Shown in pieces: positions 35,736 through 44,489 of a stretch of 64,000 bases of DNA. Every line of letters starts with the position of its first letter. The first letter of the stretch is position 1. The stretch is taken from assembly GCA_029978335.1 (NCBI GenBank), contig JAPOJQ010000002.1, positions 62,001 through 126,000 of the forward strand, written 5' to 3'. The DNA is from Actinomycetota bacterium (GTDB lineage: Bacteria > Actinomycetota > Acidimicrobiia > Acidimicrobiales > Ilumatobacteraceae). The position numbers and the translations under genes were made by a program. Below the pieces are notes generated by a model. It saw only the letters and a list, made by a program, of their open reading frames with translations, made no database searches and was not told the origin of the DNA.

Positions 35736-36518
35736 CTATCGCGGCCCTTGGCCGTCATCAACGCGAATCACGGTGCCCGTCACCGCATCGGACGCCGGCG
35801 AGCACAGGTAGAGCAATGTCGAGTCGAGTTGCGCCGGATCGCCAATCCGTCGCCGAGGGAAACGCTGCGAGATGTCACCCATTCGTTCGAGCATGCCGTC
35901 CATCATCTCGGACGAGAACGCACCCGGAGCGATGCAATTCACGTTGATGCCAAAGCGGGCCCATTCGACTGCCAGCACTTCGCTCATCCGAGCAACGGCA
36001 GCCTTCGAGACCGAGTAGAGCGCTGCACCTTCACCCGAGTAACTAAACGCTGCAACGCTCGCGATGTTCACAATGCGGCCAGGCCGATCAGCCGCCATCA
36101 GTCGCCTCGCCACTTCGCACGCGAGGATCCATGGACCACGAACATTGGTGTCGAGCACCGAGTCAATGAGCTCCAGCGACATTCGGTGGGCACGTTGCGC
36201 ATCGGGCACGCCGGCGTTGTTGACAGCAATCGTTACCGTCCCCACCGCCTCTTCAGCGGCTGCGACACCTGCGAGAATCGACTCCGCATCGGTCATATCC
36301 ATCTCGATCGGATGCGCCGTTCCACCATCGGCCTCGATCACGCGTGCGATCTCGTCGAGGCGCTCACGACGGCGACCCGTTGGCACGACCACCGCCCCGG
36401 CGGCGGCCAACACTCGGGTGAATCGCCAACCAAGCCCCGACGTTCCACCAGTCACCAGTGCCACCTGGCCCGACAGATCATGAGCGATATGAGGAAGCGG
36501 ATAGTCAGTCATCGCCAC
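35736..36518 (-). CDS. SDR-family oxidoreductase
   Basis: 260 aa. NAD(P) site VALVTGGTSGLGWRF, NNAG strand VNNAGVP, catalytic Ser in IVNIASVAAFSYSGEG, and YSVSKAAV with Tyr and Lys; ends VTGTVIRVDDGQGPR, typical of classical SDRs. Substrate unknown; the family covers 3-oxoacyl reductases and sugar or steroid dehydrogenases. Confidence 0.92.
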   Translation of the reverse strand: MAMTDYPLPHIAHDLSGQVALVTGGTSGLGWRFTRVLAAAGAVVVPTGRRRERLDEIARVIEADGGTAHPIEMDMTDAESILAGVAAAEEAVGTVTIAVNNAGVPDAQRAHRMSLELIDSVLDTNVRGPWILACEVARRLMAADRPGRIVNIASVAAFSYSGEGAALYSVSKAAVARMSEVLAVEWARFGINVNCIAPGAFSSEMMDGMLERMGDISQRFPRRRIGDPAQLDSTLLYLCSPASDAVTGTVIRVDDGQGPR

Positions 36519-36626
36519 ATCCTTGCGGGTCAGACCGCCGTCGTTACGCCCGGAGCGCTCGACACGTCACATCCGCCAGGCCCCAAGGTCACGATCACGC
36601 CGACAGCGAGGCGTGTCAGACAGTGA

Positions 36627-37400
36627 TCAGAGAATCTGCGAGAGGAACAGCTTGGTGCGTTCCTCTTTGGGATTGGTGAAGAAGTGCTCGGGTGTGCCGA
36701 CTTCGACCACATCGCCCGACTCCATGAACACCAACCGGTCGGCCACTTCACGGGCGAATCCCATCTCGTGCGTGACCACCATCATCGTCATGCCACCGCG
36801 CGCGAGGTCCTTCATGACGTCGAGCACCTCAGCGATCATCTCAGGATCGAGCGCCGAGGTTGGCTCATCGAACAACATGATCTTTGGCTCCATGGCGAGC
36901 GAGCGAGCAATCGCAACACGTTGTTGCTGGCCACCTGACAATTGACCAGGGAACTTCGCCGCCTGCTCTGGAATACCTACGCGCTCCAAGAGTTCCATCG
37001 CCGTGCGTTCCGCCTCAGCCTTGGCCTTCTTGCGAACCCAAATCGGCGCCAACGTGATGTTGTCGAGCACCGTGAGGTGCGGAAAGAGATTGAACTGCTG
37101 GAACACCATGCCCACTTCAGAGCGGATCTTCTCAATGTTGCGGGTGTCGTTGGTCAGTTCCACGCCGTCGACGACGATGTCGCCCTCTTGATGAACCTCG
37201 AGGCGGTTAATACAGCGGATCAAGGTCGACTTTCCCGAGCCCGAAGGCCCAAGTACCACCATGACCTCACGGTCCTTCACCGTCACGTCGACGCCGCGCA
37301 ACGCCTGGAAATCACCGAACCACTTCTTTACCCCGCGACACACGATCATGTCGCGCCGGGCGGCAAGGTCATCGGTCAATGCTTGATCGGCGATGCTCAT
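36627..37400 (-). CDS. aapP: Amino-acid ABC transporter ATP-binding protein
   Basis: 257 aa from ATG 37400, which has a GGAGG site; the track start lies inside the permease gene. Walker [11 protein letters not shown]-loop [10 protein letters not shown], signature [16 protein letters not shown], Walker [13 protein letters not shown] and the H-loop VVTHEM are all intact. The family powers polar amino-acid uptake (GlnQ/AapP/HisP). Fourth gene of the binding protein-permease-permease-ATPase operon. Confidence 0.93.
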   Translation of the reverse strand: MSIADQALTDDLAARRDMIVCRGVKKWFGDFQALRGVDVTVKDREVMVVLGPSGSGKSTLIRCINRLEVHQEGDIVVDGVELTNDTRNIEKIRSEVGMVFQQFNLFPHLTVLDNITLAPIWVRKKAKAEAERTAMELLERVGIPEQAAKFPGQLSGGQQQRVAIARSLAMEPKIMLFDEPTSALDPEMIAEVLDVMKDLARGGMTMMVVTHEMGFAREVADRLVFMESGDVVEVGTPEHFFTNPKEERTKLFLSQIL

Positions 37401-37434
37401 TTCAGATCCTCCGTGGAATGTGACACCTGGTTCA

Positions 37435-39246
37435 TCAACGCGCCTGACCAGCCTGTAGTCGGGCCTCCAGCCGCTGCGACGACTTCGACATCGTGTACGC
37501 AACAACGAAGTAGACGAGGCTGATGAACAACAATCCCGGCCGCTTCTGACCGAGGAAATCGGGCTGGTTTGGAATGGTCGAGTTCGCGATACGCAAGAGG
37601 TCGAAGCCACCGACGATCGCAATGAGCGACGTCTCTTTGAAGGTGGCAATGGCCTGACCCACGAGGTTCGGGATCGAGACGCGCAACGCTTGCGGCAACA
37701 CGATCAAGGTGGTGCGCTGCACGGTGGTCAACCCCAGCGCGTCCGCTGCCTCATATTGACCACGCCTGACGCTTTGCAAACCACCTCGAATGTTCTCCGC
37801 CATATACGCAGCTGAGAACACCGTGTAGCCAGCAAAGACCGCCGCCAAGTCGCTGATGCCCATGCCGCGAGGAAGGAAGAGCGGCAGCATGATCGAGAAG
37901 AAGAAGAGCACGGTGATCAACGGCACACCTCGGATCACTTCGATGTAGGTGGTCGACATCACACGAAAGATCGGCATCTTCGATGTACGCGCCAGCGACA
38001 ACAGCACACCAAGGGGGAACGATACGAGCATCACGTAATACGCGATGCCTACGGTCAGCACCAAGCCGCCAAGGAACGGCGGAGCCGAAATTTCGAGGGT
38101 TGACGGGGTGTTGATGCCGGTGATCAGCCAGTGCAACACCACCATGAAGCCAACCCAGGCGCCAGCAAACCGCACACGGGCCGAACGCTCCCCAGCAAAG
38201 GTCGGAACCAGCAGCACCGCTAGCGCAATCAACAAAAACGAGATGCGGGCCTTCTGCAACATCGGGTACCAGCCAAAGAACGCAGCAACCCAGTGGAAGA
38301 GCGCGAGGGCAAGCAGCAGGGCACCAACCACTCGGGCGAGATCATCACGACCAGGACGTCCAAGCGCATAGAGCAACGCTCCTCCGCCCAGCGCGAACGC
38401 TGCAGCCATTGGCACGTCGGTTGACCACACGTGGGCCCAATCAAACGACGGATCACGCAGCACCAAAAAGATGATGAATGCGGGTCCGATGACCCAGAAC
38501 GCCACGATCGATCGCCGGATGACACTGCCAACCGACACGCCAAGTCGACGACCGAGGATCTGTGCGAAGAACACCAACAGCAGCACAATGGTCCAGGGCA
38601 CTTTCGTCGACGAGGCCACCGTCACGCCTGGCACCGCATAACGCTCGCCTTCGGCGACGCCGTAGCTTCCAAAGGGCACGAGCCACACGACTGCAAGCAC
38701 CAGTCCCACCATCACGCCGAGCGCCGCAGTAAAACTCACACGACGATCGCTCGACTTCGGCACAGCCCGCATGACCACACCGCCGATCACGATGGCAACG
38801 ACGCCGATCACGATCATCGCCATCGCAATCGCGTCTGGTGTCGAACTCGGCAACAGCAATCGAACGACGAGAGCAAACACCCCAGTGCTGATCAGCGTTC
38901 GCGCTGAACGCCGCACCGAGAAACCTGGATCGATGCCCCATGCGCCCAGGCTGAGGCCCAACATCAAAAAGATCGCTGCGGCCGCGACCCAGATCCGGAC
39001 GAACTGCTCCGTCGGGTAGTTGTACGACATGAGCAGGCGAAGGTTGGTGGCGACCGACGACCAATCAGCATCTTCGGAGAACACCTGACCCAGAATCCAC
39101 CGCAGTAGACCCAACACGATCGCCGAGAAGACGACGGTCTGAATGGTGTTCGATACGGACGAGAACAGGTTGTCTCGAATCCATCGACCGGCCGTATGTG
39201 ATGGTTCCTCGGGACGGGTCTCGATCGGTGCGGTGATCTCTGACAT
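37435..39246 (-). CDS. aapM: Amino-acid ABC permease, AapM-type, N-terminally extended
   Basis: 603 aa from ATG 39246. The C-terminal about 230 residues are a complete permease domain: [36 protein letters not shown] and the EAA loop [24 protein letters not shown] that contacts the ATPase. The N-terminal about 370 residues hold eight or more extra membrane segments, while ordinary AapM is near 380-400 aa. Works with the neighbouring AapQ-type permease. Starts one base after the previous stop. Confidence 0.9.
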   Translation of the reverse strand: MSEITAPIETRPEEPSHTAGRWIRDNLFSSVSNTIQTVVFSAIVLGLLRWILGQVFSEDADWSSVATNLRLLMSYNYPTEQFVRIWVAAAAIFLMLGLSLGAWGIDPGFSVRRSARTLISTGVFALVVRLLLPSSTPDAIAMAMIVIGVVAIVIGGVVMRAVPKSSDRRVSFTAALGVMVGLVLAVVWLVPFGSYGVAEGERYAVPGVTVASSTKVPWTIVLLLVFFAQILGRRLGVSVGSVIRRSIVAFWVIGPAFIIFLVLRDPSFDWAHVWSTDVPMAAAFALGGGALLYALGRPGRDDLARVVGALLLALALFHWVAAFFGWYPMLQKARISFLLIALAVLLVPTFAGERSARVRFAGAWVGFMVVLHWLITGINTPSTLEISAPPFLGGLVLTVGIAYYVMLVSFPLGVLLSLARTSKMPIFRVMSTTYIEVIRGVPLITVLFFFSIMLPLFLPRGMGISDLAAVFAGYTVFSAAYMAENIRGGLQSVRRGQYEAADALGLTTVQRTTLIVLPQALRVSIPNLVGQAIATFKETSLIAIVGGFDLLRIANSTIPNQPDFLGQKRPGLLFISLVYFVVAYTMSKSSQRLEARLQAGQAR

Positions 39247-39247
39247 C

Positions 39248-40795
39248 TCAGCGCTCCACAATCGCAAGTCGACGGTTCACGGAGTTGACAACGAGCGAAA
39301 TCGTCAACGAACAGGCCAAGTAGAAGATCATGTAGATGCTGAAGACAGCAAGCGTCTGCGAGTTCTTGTTGTAGACGGTTTGACCAACTTGAACGATCTC
39401 GGAGAACCCGACGGCGATGCCGAGCGAGGTGTTCTTGGTGATGTTGAGGTACTGGTTGCCGAGTGGCGGCATGATCACCCGGAAGGCCTGCGGCAAGACG
39501 ACCTTGCGCAACGCCTGCGAACGGTTCAACCCAAGCGCTGCCGCTGCCTCTGACTGTCCGGCCGGTACTGCGAGGATGCCGCCACGGACGATTTCGGCAA
39601 TGAAACTCGAGGTGTAGAACACGAGACCGAGGAACAACGCCGCATAGAACACCGTGAGCGTGAGTCCCGTGTCGCCGTAGTTCACGAAGCGCCCCTCCGA
39701 CAAGGTCGGCCGCATCGCGTCAAAGGGCATGGCCCCGCGCCCGTCGCCAAACTTGTCGCCGAGAACTCCCCAGAAGTCGCTACCCGAGTTCACCATCCAA
39801 CTTGAGAGTCCTGGCCAACCGCGCCAGAGCACCCAGACCCCGATCAGCGAGGCGACACCGGCGAACACCATCCTGAACCAGTCATCGTCGATGAGTTTCG
39901 CCATGCCCGCTGGGGTACGACGCGAATTGAGGAACCGCTTGATCCACGCAACAGCAGCACCGATTGCGACGACGCTCAGCAACGTCTGCATCAGGCCTTG
40001 GGGAATCGCTCCCCACCCGTCGGAGATCGCGTCAAAGATCGGGCCGAGGAATCCCATCACAGGATTCGCGATCCACGAGACAACCACCGCAACGACGAAG
40101 AGCCCAAACGTCTTGAGCCCGACCCGCTGGTCGCCACCTTCGCGTTCTTGGCGACGCCGCCAAGAACGGCTGATGAAACGGATCCCGATCGACAACACGA
40201 TGAGGAGCGAAACGAATTGATAGAAGCCGTCGGCGAGGAACACCCTGGGCAAAGAGATGCCCTTCTGCGAAATGATGATCCACCCTGGGATTGGACCGGT
40301 ATCGGCGGTCAACTTTCCGAGTGAGCCGAGGATGGCCAACCAGAGAATGATCTGGACGAGCACCGGAATATTGCGCAATGTCTCCACGTACACCGAGGAG
40401 AAGCGACGTGCGACGTAGTTCTTCGAGAGCCGAGAGATCCCGACGATCACACCGATGATCGTGGCGAAGATGATGCCGAGAGCAGCGATCCGCAAGGTAT
40501 TCACCATGCCAACCCACAGGGCTCGGCTCATGGTGAGTCGCCGCTCGGGCGAGTCGACGGTTTGGATTCCTTCGGCGAGCTGGAAGTTGGCCGGATCGTC
40601 AAGCCAGTCGTAACCGACCGGAATGCCCTTGGCCGAGAGATTGGTGCGTGCCTCAGCGATGAGGAACCAGAACACCCCGAGCACTGCGATGAGGACGGCG
40701 AATTGCACCGTCCATTTCAAGACTGCCGCGTTGCGCCAGATCGGGGGACGGCCCCCCAGCTGGATGACCGATGCGGCATTTGGGTTGTCGGTCAT
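39248..40795 (-). CDS. aapQ: Amino-acid ABC permease, AapQ-type
   Basis: 515 aa from ATG 40795, preceded by GAGGTG. An N-terminal membrane segment, a periplasmic loop, then NTLRIAALGIIFATIIGVIVGISRLS and YVETLRNIPVLVQIILW; the C-terminal part repeats the pattern with EAAAALGLNRSQALRKVVLPQAFRVI as the EAA loop. The middle has about 120 residues of additional segments compared with rhizobial AapQ (about 400 aa). Partner of the next permease. Confidence 0.9.
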   Translation of the reverse strand: MTDNPNAASVIQLGGRPPIWRNAAVLKWTVQFAVLIAVLGVFWFLIAEARTNLSAKGIPVGYDWLDDPANFQLAEGIQTVDSPERRLTMSRALWVGMVNTLRIAALGIIFATIIGVIVGISRLSKNYVARRFSSVYVETLRNIPVLVQIILWLAILGSLGKLTADTGPIPGWIIISQKGISLPRVFLADGFYQFVSLLIVLSIGIRFISRSWRRRQEREGGDQRVGLKTFGLFVVAVVVSWIANPVMGFLGPIFDAISDGWGAIPQGLMQTLLSVVAIGAAVAWIKRFLNSRRTPAGMAKLIDDDWFRMVFAGVASLIGVWVLWRGWPGLSSWMVNSGSDFWGVLGDKFGDGRGAMPFDAMRPTLSEGRFVNYGDTGLTLTVFYAALFLGLVFYTSSFIAEIVRGGILAVPAGQSEAAAALGLNRSQALRKVVLPQAFRVIMPPLGNQYLNITKNTSLGIAVGFSEIVQVGQTVYNKNSQTLAVFSIYMIFYLACSLTISLVVNSVNRRLAIVER

Positions 40796-40847
40796 TGCGG
40801 TCACCTCGGCGTAACCCCCGTAGTCGAGGACGGATAGATGGTGTGCA

Positions 40848-40877
40848 ACTGGCCGGGCCCCAAAGGGCCCGGCCAGT
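40848..40877 (-). terminator. Strong 13-bp hairpin between binding protein and permease genes
   Basis: ACTGGCCGGGCCC pairs perfectly with GGGCCCGGCCAGT around CAAA, in the 105-base space behind the binding-protein gene. With no U-run it fits an mRNA-stabilising or partial-termination hairpin that keeps binding protein in excess over the permease. Confidence 0.6.
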
Positions 40878-40900
40878 CACCAGGTACGTCGTCGCTGAGA

Positions 40901-42073
40901 TCAGCGAGCGGGCGGGGCGTACATGAGGCCGCCGTCGCTCCACAGAGCGTTGGCTGAGCCGTCGCGCACGAGGCCGACCGGCGTCAGGTTGGCGTCCCAG
41001 ATTTCCTGGTAGTTGCCGACCTGGCTGATCACGTTGTAGAAGGCGTCGGCTGACAGACCCATGACGGACTGCAGTTCGCCTTCGCCGCCCATGAGGCGGG
41101 CCATTTCCGGACCGAAGTCGCCGGCGAGGGCGGCATCGACATCAGCCGAGCCGACGCCGTTCTCATCGGCGATGAGCGTGGCGTAGACCGTCCAGTTGAC
41201 CACGTCGGCCCACTGCGAGTCGTTCTGCGCGTACACGGGGCCGAGCGGCTCCTTGGAGATTGGCGTTGCGGGGAAGATCACCCACTCCTCACCTTCGGGC
41301 TGCTGAGCGGCCTTACGACCAACGAGACCCGAACCGTCGGTCGTGATCACGTCGCAGGTGCCAGCGATGAACGCTTCGGTCACCTGGTCGTAGTCCTCGA
41401 ACGTGGTGAGGGTGATGCTCAGGCCAAGCAGGCTGGCCAACTCCGAGATGTTGGTCTCGGTCGTGGTGCCGGCGTTGGTGCACACGGTGGCGCCGTCGAT
41501 CTCGTCGACTTCGCTCGCGGCGGTGAAACCGTCGCTGGCGCGGCCCATGAGCTGCTGGCCGTCGTAATACGTGGTCGGGCCGAAGTCCATGCCGACTTCG
41601 GTGTCACGGCTCTGAGTCCAGGTCGAGTTACGCATGAGCACGTCGACAGCACCGGTCTGCACGGCGGTGAAGCGCTCTGCAGCGGTCAATGCCGTGAACT
41701 CAACGGCCTCGGCGTCACCGAGAACTGCTGCGGCTACCGCACGGCAGTAGTCGGCGTCGATGCCCTCCATGGAGCCATCGGCCTGGGTGTATGAGAAGGC
41801 AACGGCGGCGCCTGAGACGCCACAGTTGAGCGTGCCACGGGCCTGAATAGCGGCGAGGATGCCACCGTCCTGGGTCACCTCAACCTCGTCGGCTGGCTCG
41901 TCGGCGGCCGGCTCCTCAGCAGCTGGCTCGTCGGCGGGCTGCTCAGCGGCGGGCTCTTCAGCAGCAGGAGCATCAGCGGTGTCATCGCTGCCGCCACATG
42001 CGGCAAGGATGAGCGCCAACGCGGCCGCTGCACCGGCAGCGCGGCGCCGATTGCTGGTCCGAATTCGGGTCAT
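40901..42073 (-). CDS. aapJ: Amino-acid ABC transporter substrate-binding lipoprotein
   Basis: 390 aa from ATG 42073, with AGGAGG nearby. Lipoprotein signal LALILAACGG (lipobox Cys), then an acidic, proline-rich linker built from EEPAA/DEPAA-like repeats, then a two-lobed binding protein (ILAAIQARGTLNCGVSGA, YCRAVAAAVLGDAEAVEF, SRDTEVGMDFGPTTYYDGQQLM, CTNAGTTTETNISELASL). This is the general amino-acid binding protein type AapJ. First gene of the operon. Confidence 0.93.
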   Translation of the reverse strand: MTRIRTSNRRRAAGAAAALALILAACGGSDDTADAPAAEEPAAEQPADEPAAEEPAADEPADEVEVTQDGGILAAIQARGTLNCGVSGAAVAFSYTQADGSMEGIDADYCRAVAAAVLGDAEAVEFTALTAAERFTAVQTGAVDVLMRNSTWTQSRDTEVGMDFGPTTYYDGQQLMGRASDGFTAASEVDEIDGATVCTNAGTTTETNISELASLLGLSITLTTFEDYDQVTEAFIAGTCDVITTDGSGLVGRKAAQQPEGEEWVIFPATPISKEPLGPVYAQNDSQWADVVNWTVYATLIADENGVGSADVDAALAGDFGPEMARLMGGEGELQSVMGLSADAFYNVISQVGNYQEIWDANLTPVGLVRDGSANALWSDGGLMYAPPAR

Positions 42074-42213
42074 GTAGTTCCTCCTGATCAGGAGGTGCGG
42101 CACCTTTGCCGCACCATGTTCACGCTGCACGGGCTGCTGTCGGGCTAGCGCATCGGCGCCAGGGCCGCTTGAACAGACCGCGAACGATCCCCGAACCCTA
42201 ACAAGAATTTTCG

Positions 42214-42225
42214 GTACGTTCGTAC
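42214..42225. promoter_or_regulatory. Short palindrome upstream of the aap operon
   Basis: GTACG-TT-CGTAC, a perfect 5-2-5 inverted repeat about 140 bases upstream of the aapJ start and between divergent genes. It could be a regulator site, but no regulator gene is nearby. Confidence 0.35.
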
Positions 42226-42304
42226 GGACACACCCTGATCACAATCTCGACATCGACCGACAACGAGCACGATTTTGGTCACCAATGGCTACTAACCTTT
42301 GTTC

Positions 42305-43135
42305 ATGTCACTGACGCTCACCGTGCTTGGCACCGGCAGTCCCATCCCCTCGCCCGATCGTGCTGGTTCTGCAAATCTCGTGAAGAGCAGCACGACGATG
42401 GTCCTCGTCGACGCAGGACGTGGCGTCGTCATGCGGATGGCAGCAGCTGGCGTACTTCCACCAATGCTCGACGCAGTACTGCTCACCCACCTCCACAGCG
42501 ACCACATCAGCGATCTCAACGATGTCGTCACCACCCATTGGGTGATGCGGCCCGAACCGACCACGCTGCGGGTGTTCGGGCCTGTCGGAACCGCCGAAAT
42601 GGTCGACGGCATGATGGCAATGCTCGCCCCCGACGTTCGCTATCGCCTCGCCCACCACGACGACCTCACTACCCCGCCCGTGCTCGAGGTCACCGAACTC
42701 GCCGGCGGTGACCGTTTCGCCGTCGGCGACCTCGACATCACAGCCGAGCCAACCGATCATCGCCCCGTCGAACCAACCCTCGGCTACCGAGTGACCAACG
42801 GTGCGGGGACCATTGCGCTCGCTGGCGACTCAATTCCGTGTGACGGACTCGATCGACTCTGTGCGTCTGCTGACATCTATCTGCAGACCGTCGTTCGCGA
42901 TGACCTCATTCGAACGATCCCGAGCGCCCGTCTACAGGACATCCTTGACTACCACTCTTCGACAACACAAGCGGCGCAGACCGCTGCTCGCAATAGCGTG
43001 AAAACCCTTGTCTGCACGCATTACGTGCCCGCACGATTCCCCGGCGATGACGAAGGTTGGCTCGCACCGATGCGTGCCCACTTCGATGGCCCCATCGTCC
43101 TCGCCGACGATCTCACCGAGGTAGTCGCGCCGTAG
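42305..43135 (+). CDS. MBL-fold metallo-hydrolase (RNase Z-like)
   Basis: 276 aa from ATG 42305. LTVLGTGSPIPSPDRAGSANLV is the RNase Z/arylsulfatase-like opening, THLHSDHISDL the zinc motif HxHxDH, TDHRP a later ligand, LAGDSIPCDGLDRL the metal-bridging Asp and TLVCTHYVPARFPG the final His. It lacks the exosite arm of true tRNase Z, so its substrate is uncertain. Confidence 0.87.
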   Translation: MSLTLTVLGTGSPIPSPDRAGSANLVKSSTTMVLVDAGRGVVMRMAAAGVLPPMLDAVLLTHLHSDHISDLNDVVTTHWVMRPEPTTLRVFGPVGTAEMVDGMMAMLAPDVRYRLAHHDDLTTPPVLEVTELAGGDRFAVGDLDITAEPTDHRPVEPTLGYRVTNGAGTIALAGDSIPCDGLDRLCASADIYLQTVVRDDLIRTIPSARLQDILDYHSSTTQAAQTAARNSVKTLVCTHYVPARFPGDDEGWLAPMRAHFDGPIVLADDLTEVVAP

Positions 43136-43144
43136 CCTGCGGGC

Positions 43145-44470
43145 ATGCCCACCGGCACCATCCGGCAGCGCAGCGACTCCCGATCGGGTTTCGCTCGACT
43201 GCTCGCCGCATCAACGGTTACCAACATCGGCGATGGCATGAGCGCCATTGCCTATCCCTGGCTCGCGTCTGCTCTGACACGGCAACCGTTACTCATCGCC
43301 GTGGTCGCCGTTGCGCAGCGGCTTCCCTGGCTCGTGCTCAGCCTTCCTGCTGGAGTGATCACCGATCGGGTTGACCGCCGGCGGCTCATCGTACGAATGG
43401 ACGTCGCCCGCGGGGCTGTCACCGCCGTAATCGCCCTTGCGGTGCTCGCAAGGAGCGGATCGCTACCCGCTCCCGGCGCAGTCGTTGACACCATCGCCAC
43501 CGACACCGTGCTCTACTCCGTGTTAGTCCTCGCGACCTTGCTCCTCGGCTGCGCCGAAGTGCTGCGCGACAACGCAGCGCAAACCTTGATGCCCGCCGTC
43601 GTCGATGGCCCCAACCTCGAGCGTGCGAACGGGCGCATGTGGGCAATCGAGAGTGCCGCCAACCAATTCGTCGGTCCGCCGCTCGGGTCGCTGCTCATCG
43701 GCGTCGCGTTCGCCTTGCCCTTCGTCATCGACGCCGGCAGCTTCTTTGCAGCCGCAGGTCTGGTGGCGACGATCCCCGGTTCATTTCGTCCGGTTGACGC
43801 AACGGATGAACATCGACCCTGGCGCGACGACCTACGCGATGGCATCAGATGGCTTCGGTCGCACCATGTGCTCTGGCCGATGGCGATCGTGCTCGGCATC
43901 ATGAATGGCGCCGACGCATTGGCCGGCGCCACGCTCGTCATCTTCGCCCAGGAGGTGCTCTCAGCCGGGCCATTCCTCTTTGCGATCATCGGCGCCGGTG
44001 GTGCTATCGGTTCGATACTTGGTGGTTGGGCGGTTCCACGTCTCAGCAAGCGGCTCGGGGGCGGCACCGTGCTCGTCATTGCCGTTGCCGGTATCGGTGC
44101 GTGCGCGTTCGCCGTCGCCATTGCCCAAACCTGGGTCGTGGTGATGATCGCCTTCTCCATCACCGCCATGCTCGGACTCGGTTGGAATGTCGTGACGGTC
44201 AGCCTCCGCCAATCGGTGATACCTGATCATCTCCTCGGCAGGGTGAATTCGGTCTATCGATTCATGGCATGGGGTTCGATCCCCATCGGTGCGCTCATCG
44301 GCGGCGTTCTGGTCACCGTGCTCGATGGCCCACTCGATCGATCGTCAGCTCTTCGCGCCCCATGGTTGATGTCGGCCGCGATCCACATTGGCTTGATCTC
44401 CATCGTGGCGCGCCGACTGAATACGGCGGCACTCGACGCGATCCGACCAACGGCGGATGCACAACGATGA
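43145..44470 (+). CDS. MFS transporter
   Basis: 441 aa with twelve membrane segments. GFARLLAASTVTNIGDGMSAIAYPWLASAL, then ITDRVDRRRLIVRMDVARGAV is the cytoplasmic loop 2-3 motif, and VRSVYRFMAWGSIPIGALIGGVL-like text lies in the second half. It resembles the Bcr/macrolide-efflux (MdtG/enterobactin exporter) subgroup. Starts 9 bases after the metallo-hydrolase stop, so one transcript is likely. Confidence 0.9.
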   Translation: MPTGTIRQRSDSRSGFARLLAASTVTNIGDGMSAIAYPWLASALTRQPLLIAVVAVAQRLPWLVLSLPAGVITDRVDRRRLIVRMDVARGAVTAVIALAVLARSGSLPAPGAVVDTIATDTVLYSVLVLATLLLGCAEVLRDNAAQTLMPAVVDGPNLERANGRMWAIESAANQFVGPPLGSLLIGVAFALPFVIDAGSFFAAAGLVATIPGSFRPVDATDEHRPWRDDLRDGIRWLRSHHVLWPMAIVLGIMNGADALAGATLVIFAQEVLSAGPFLFAIIGAGGAIGSILGGWAVPRLSKRLGGGTVLVIAVAGIGACAFAVAIAQTWVVVMIAFSITAMLGLGWNVVTVSLRQSVIPDHLLGRVNSVYRFMAWGSIPIGALIGGVLVTVLDGPLDRSSALRAPWLMSAAIHIGLISIVARRLNTAALDAIRPTADAQR

Positions 44471-44489
44471 CCATCGGCGCGGCACGACT

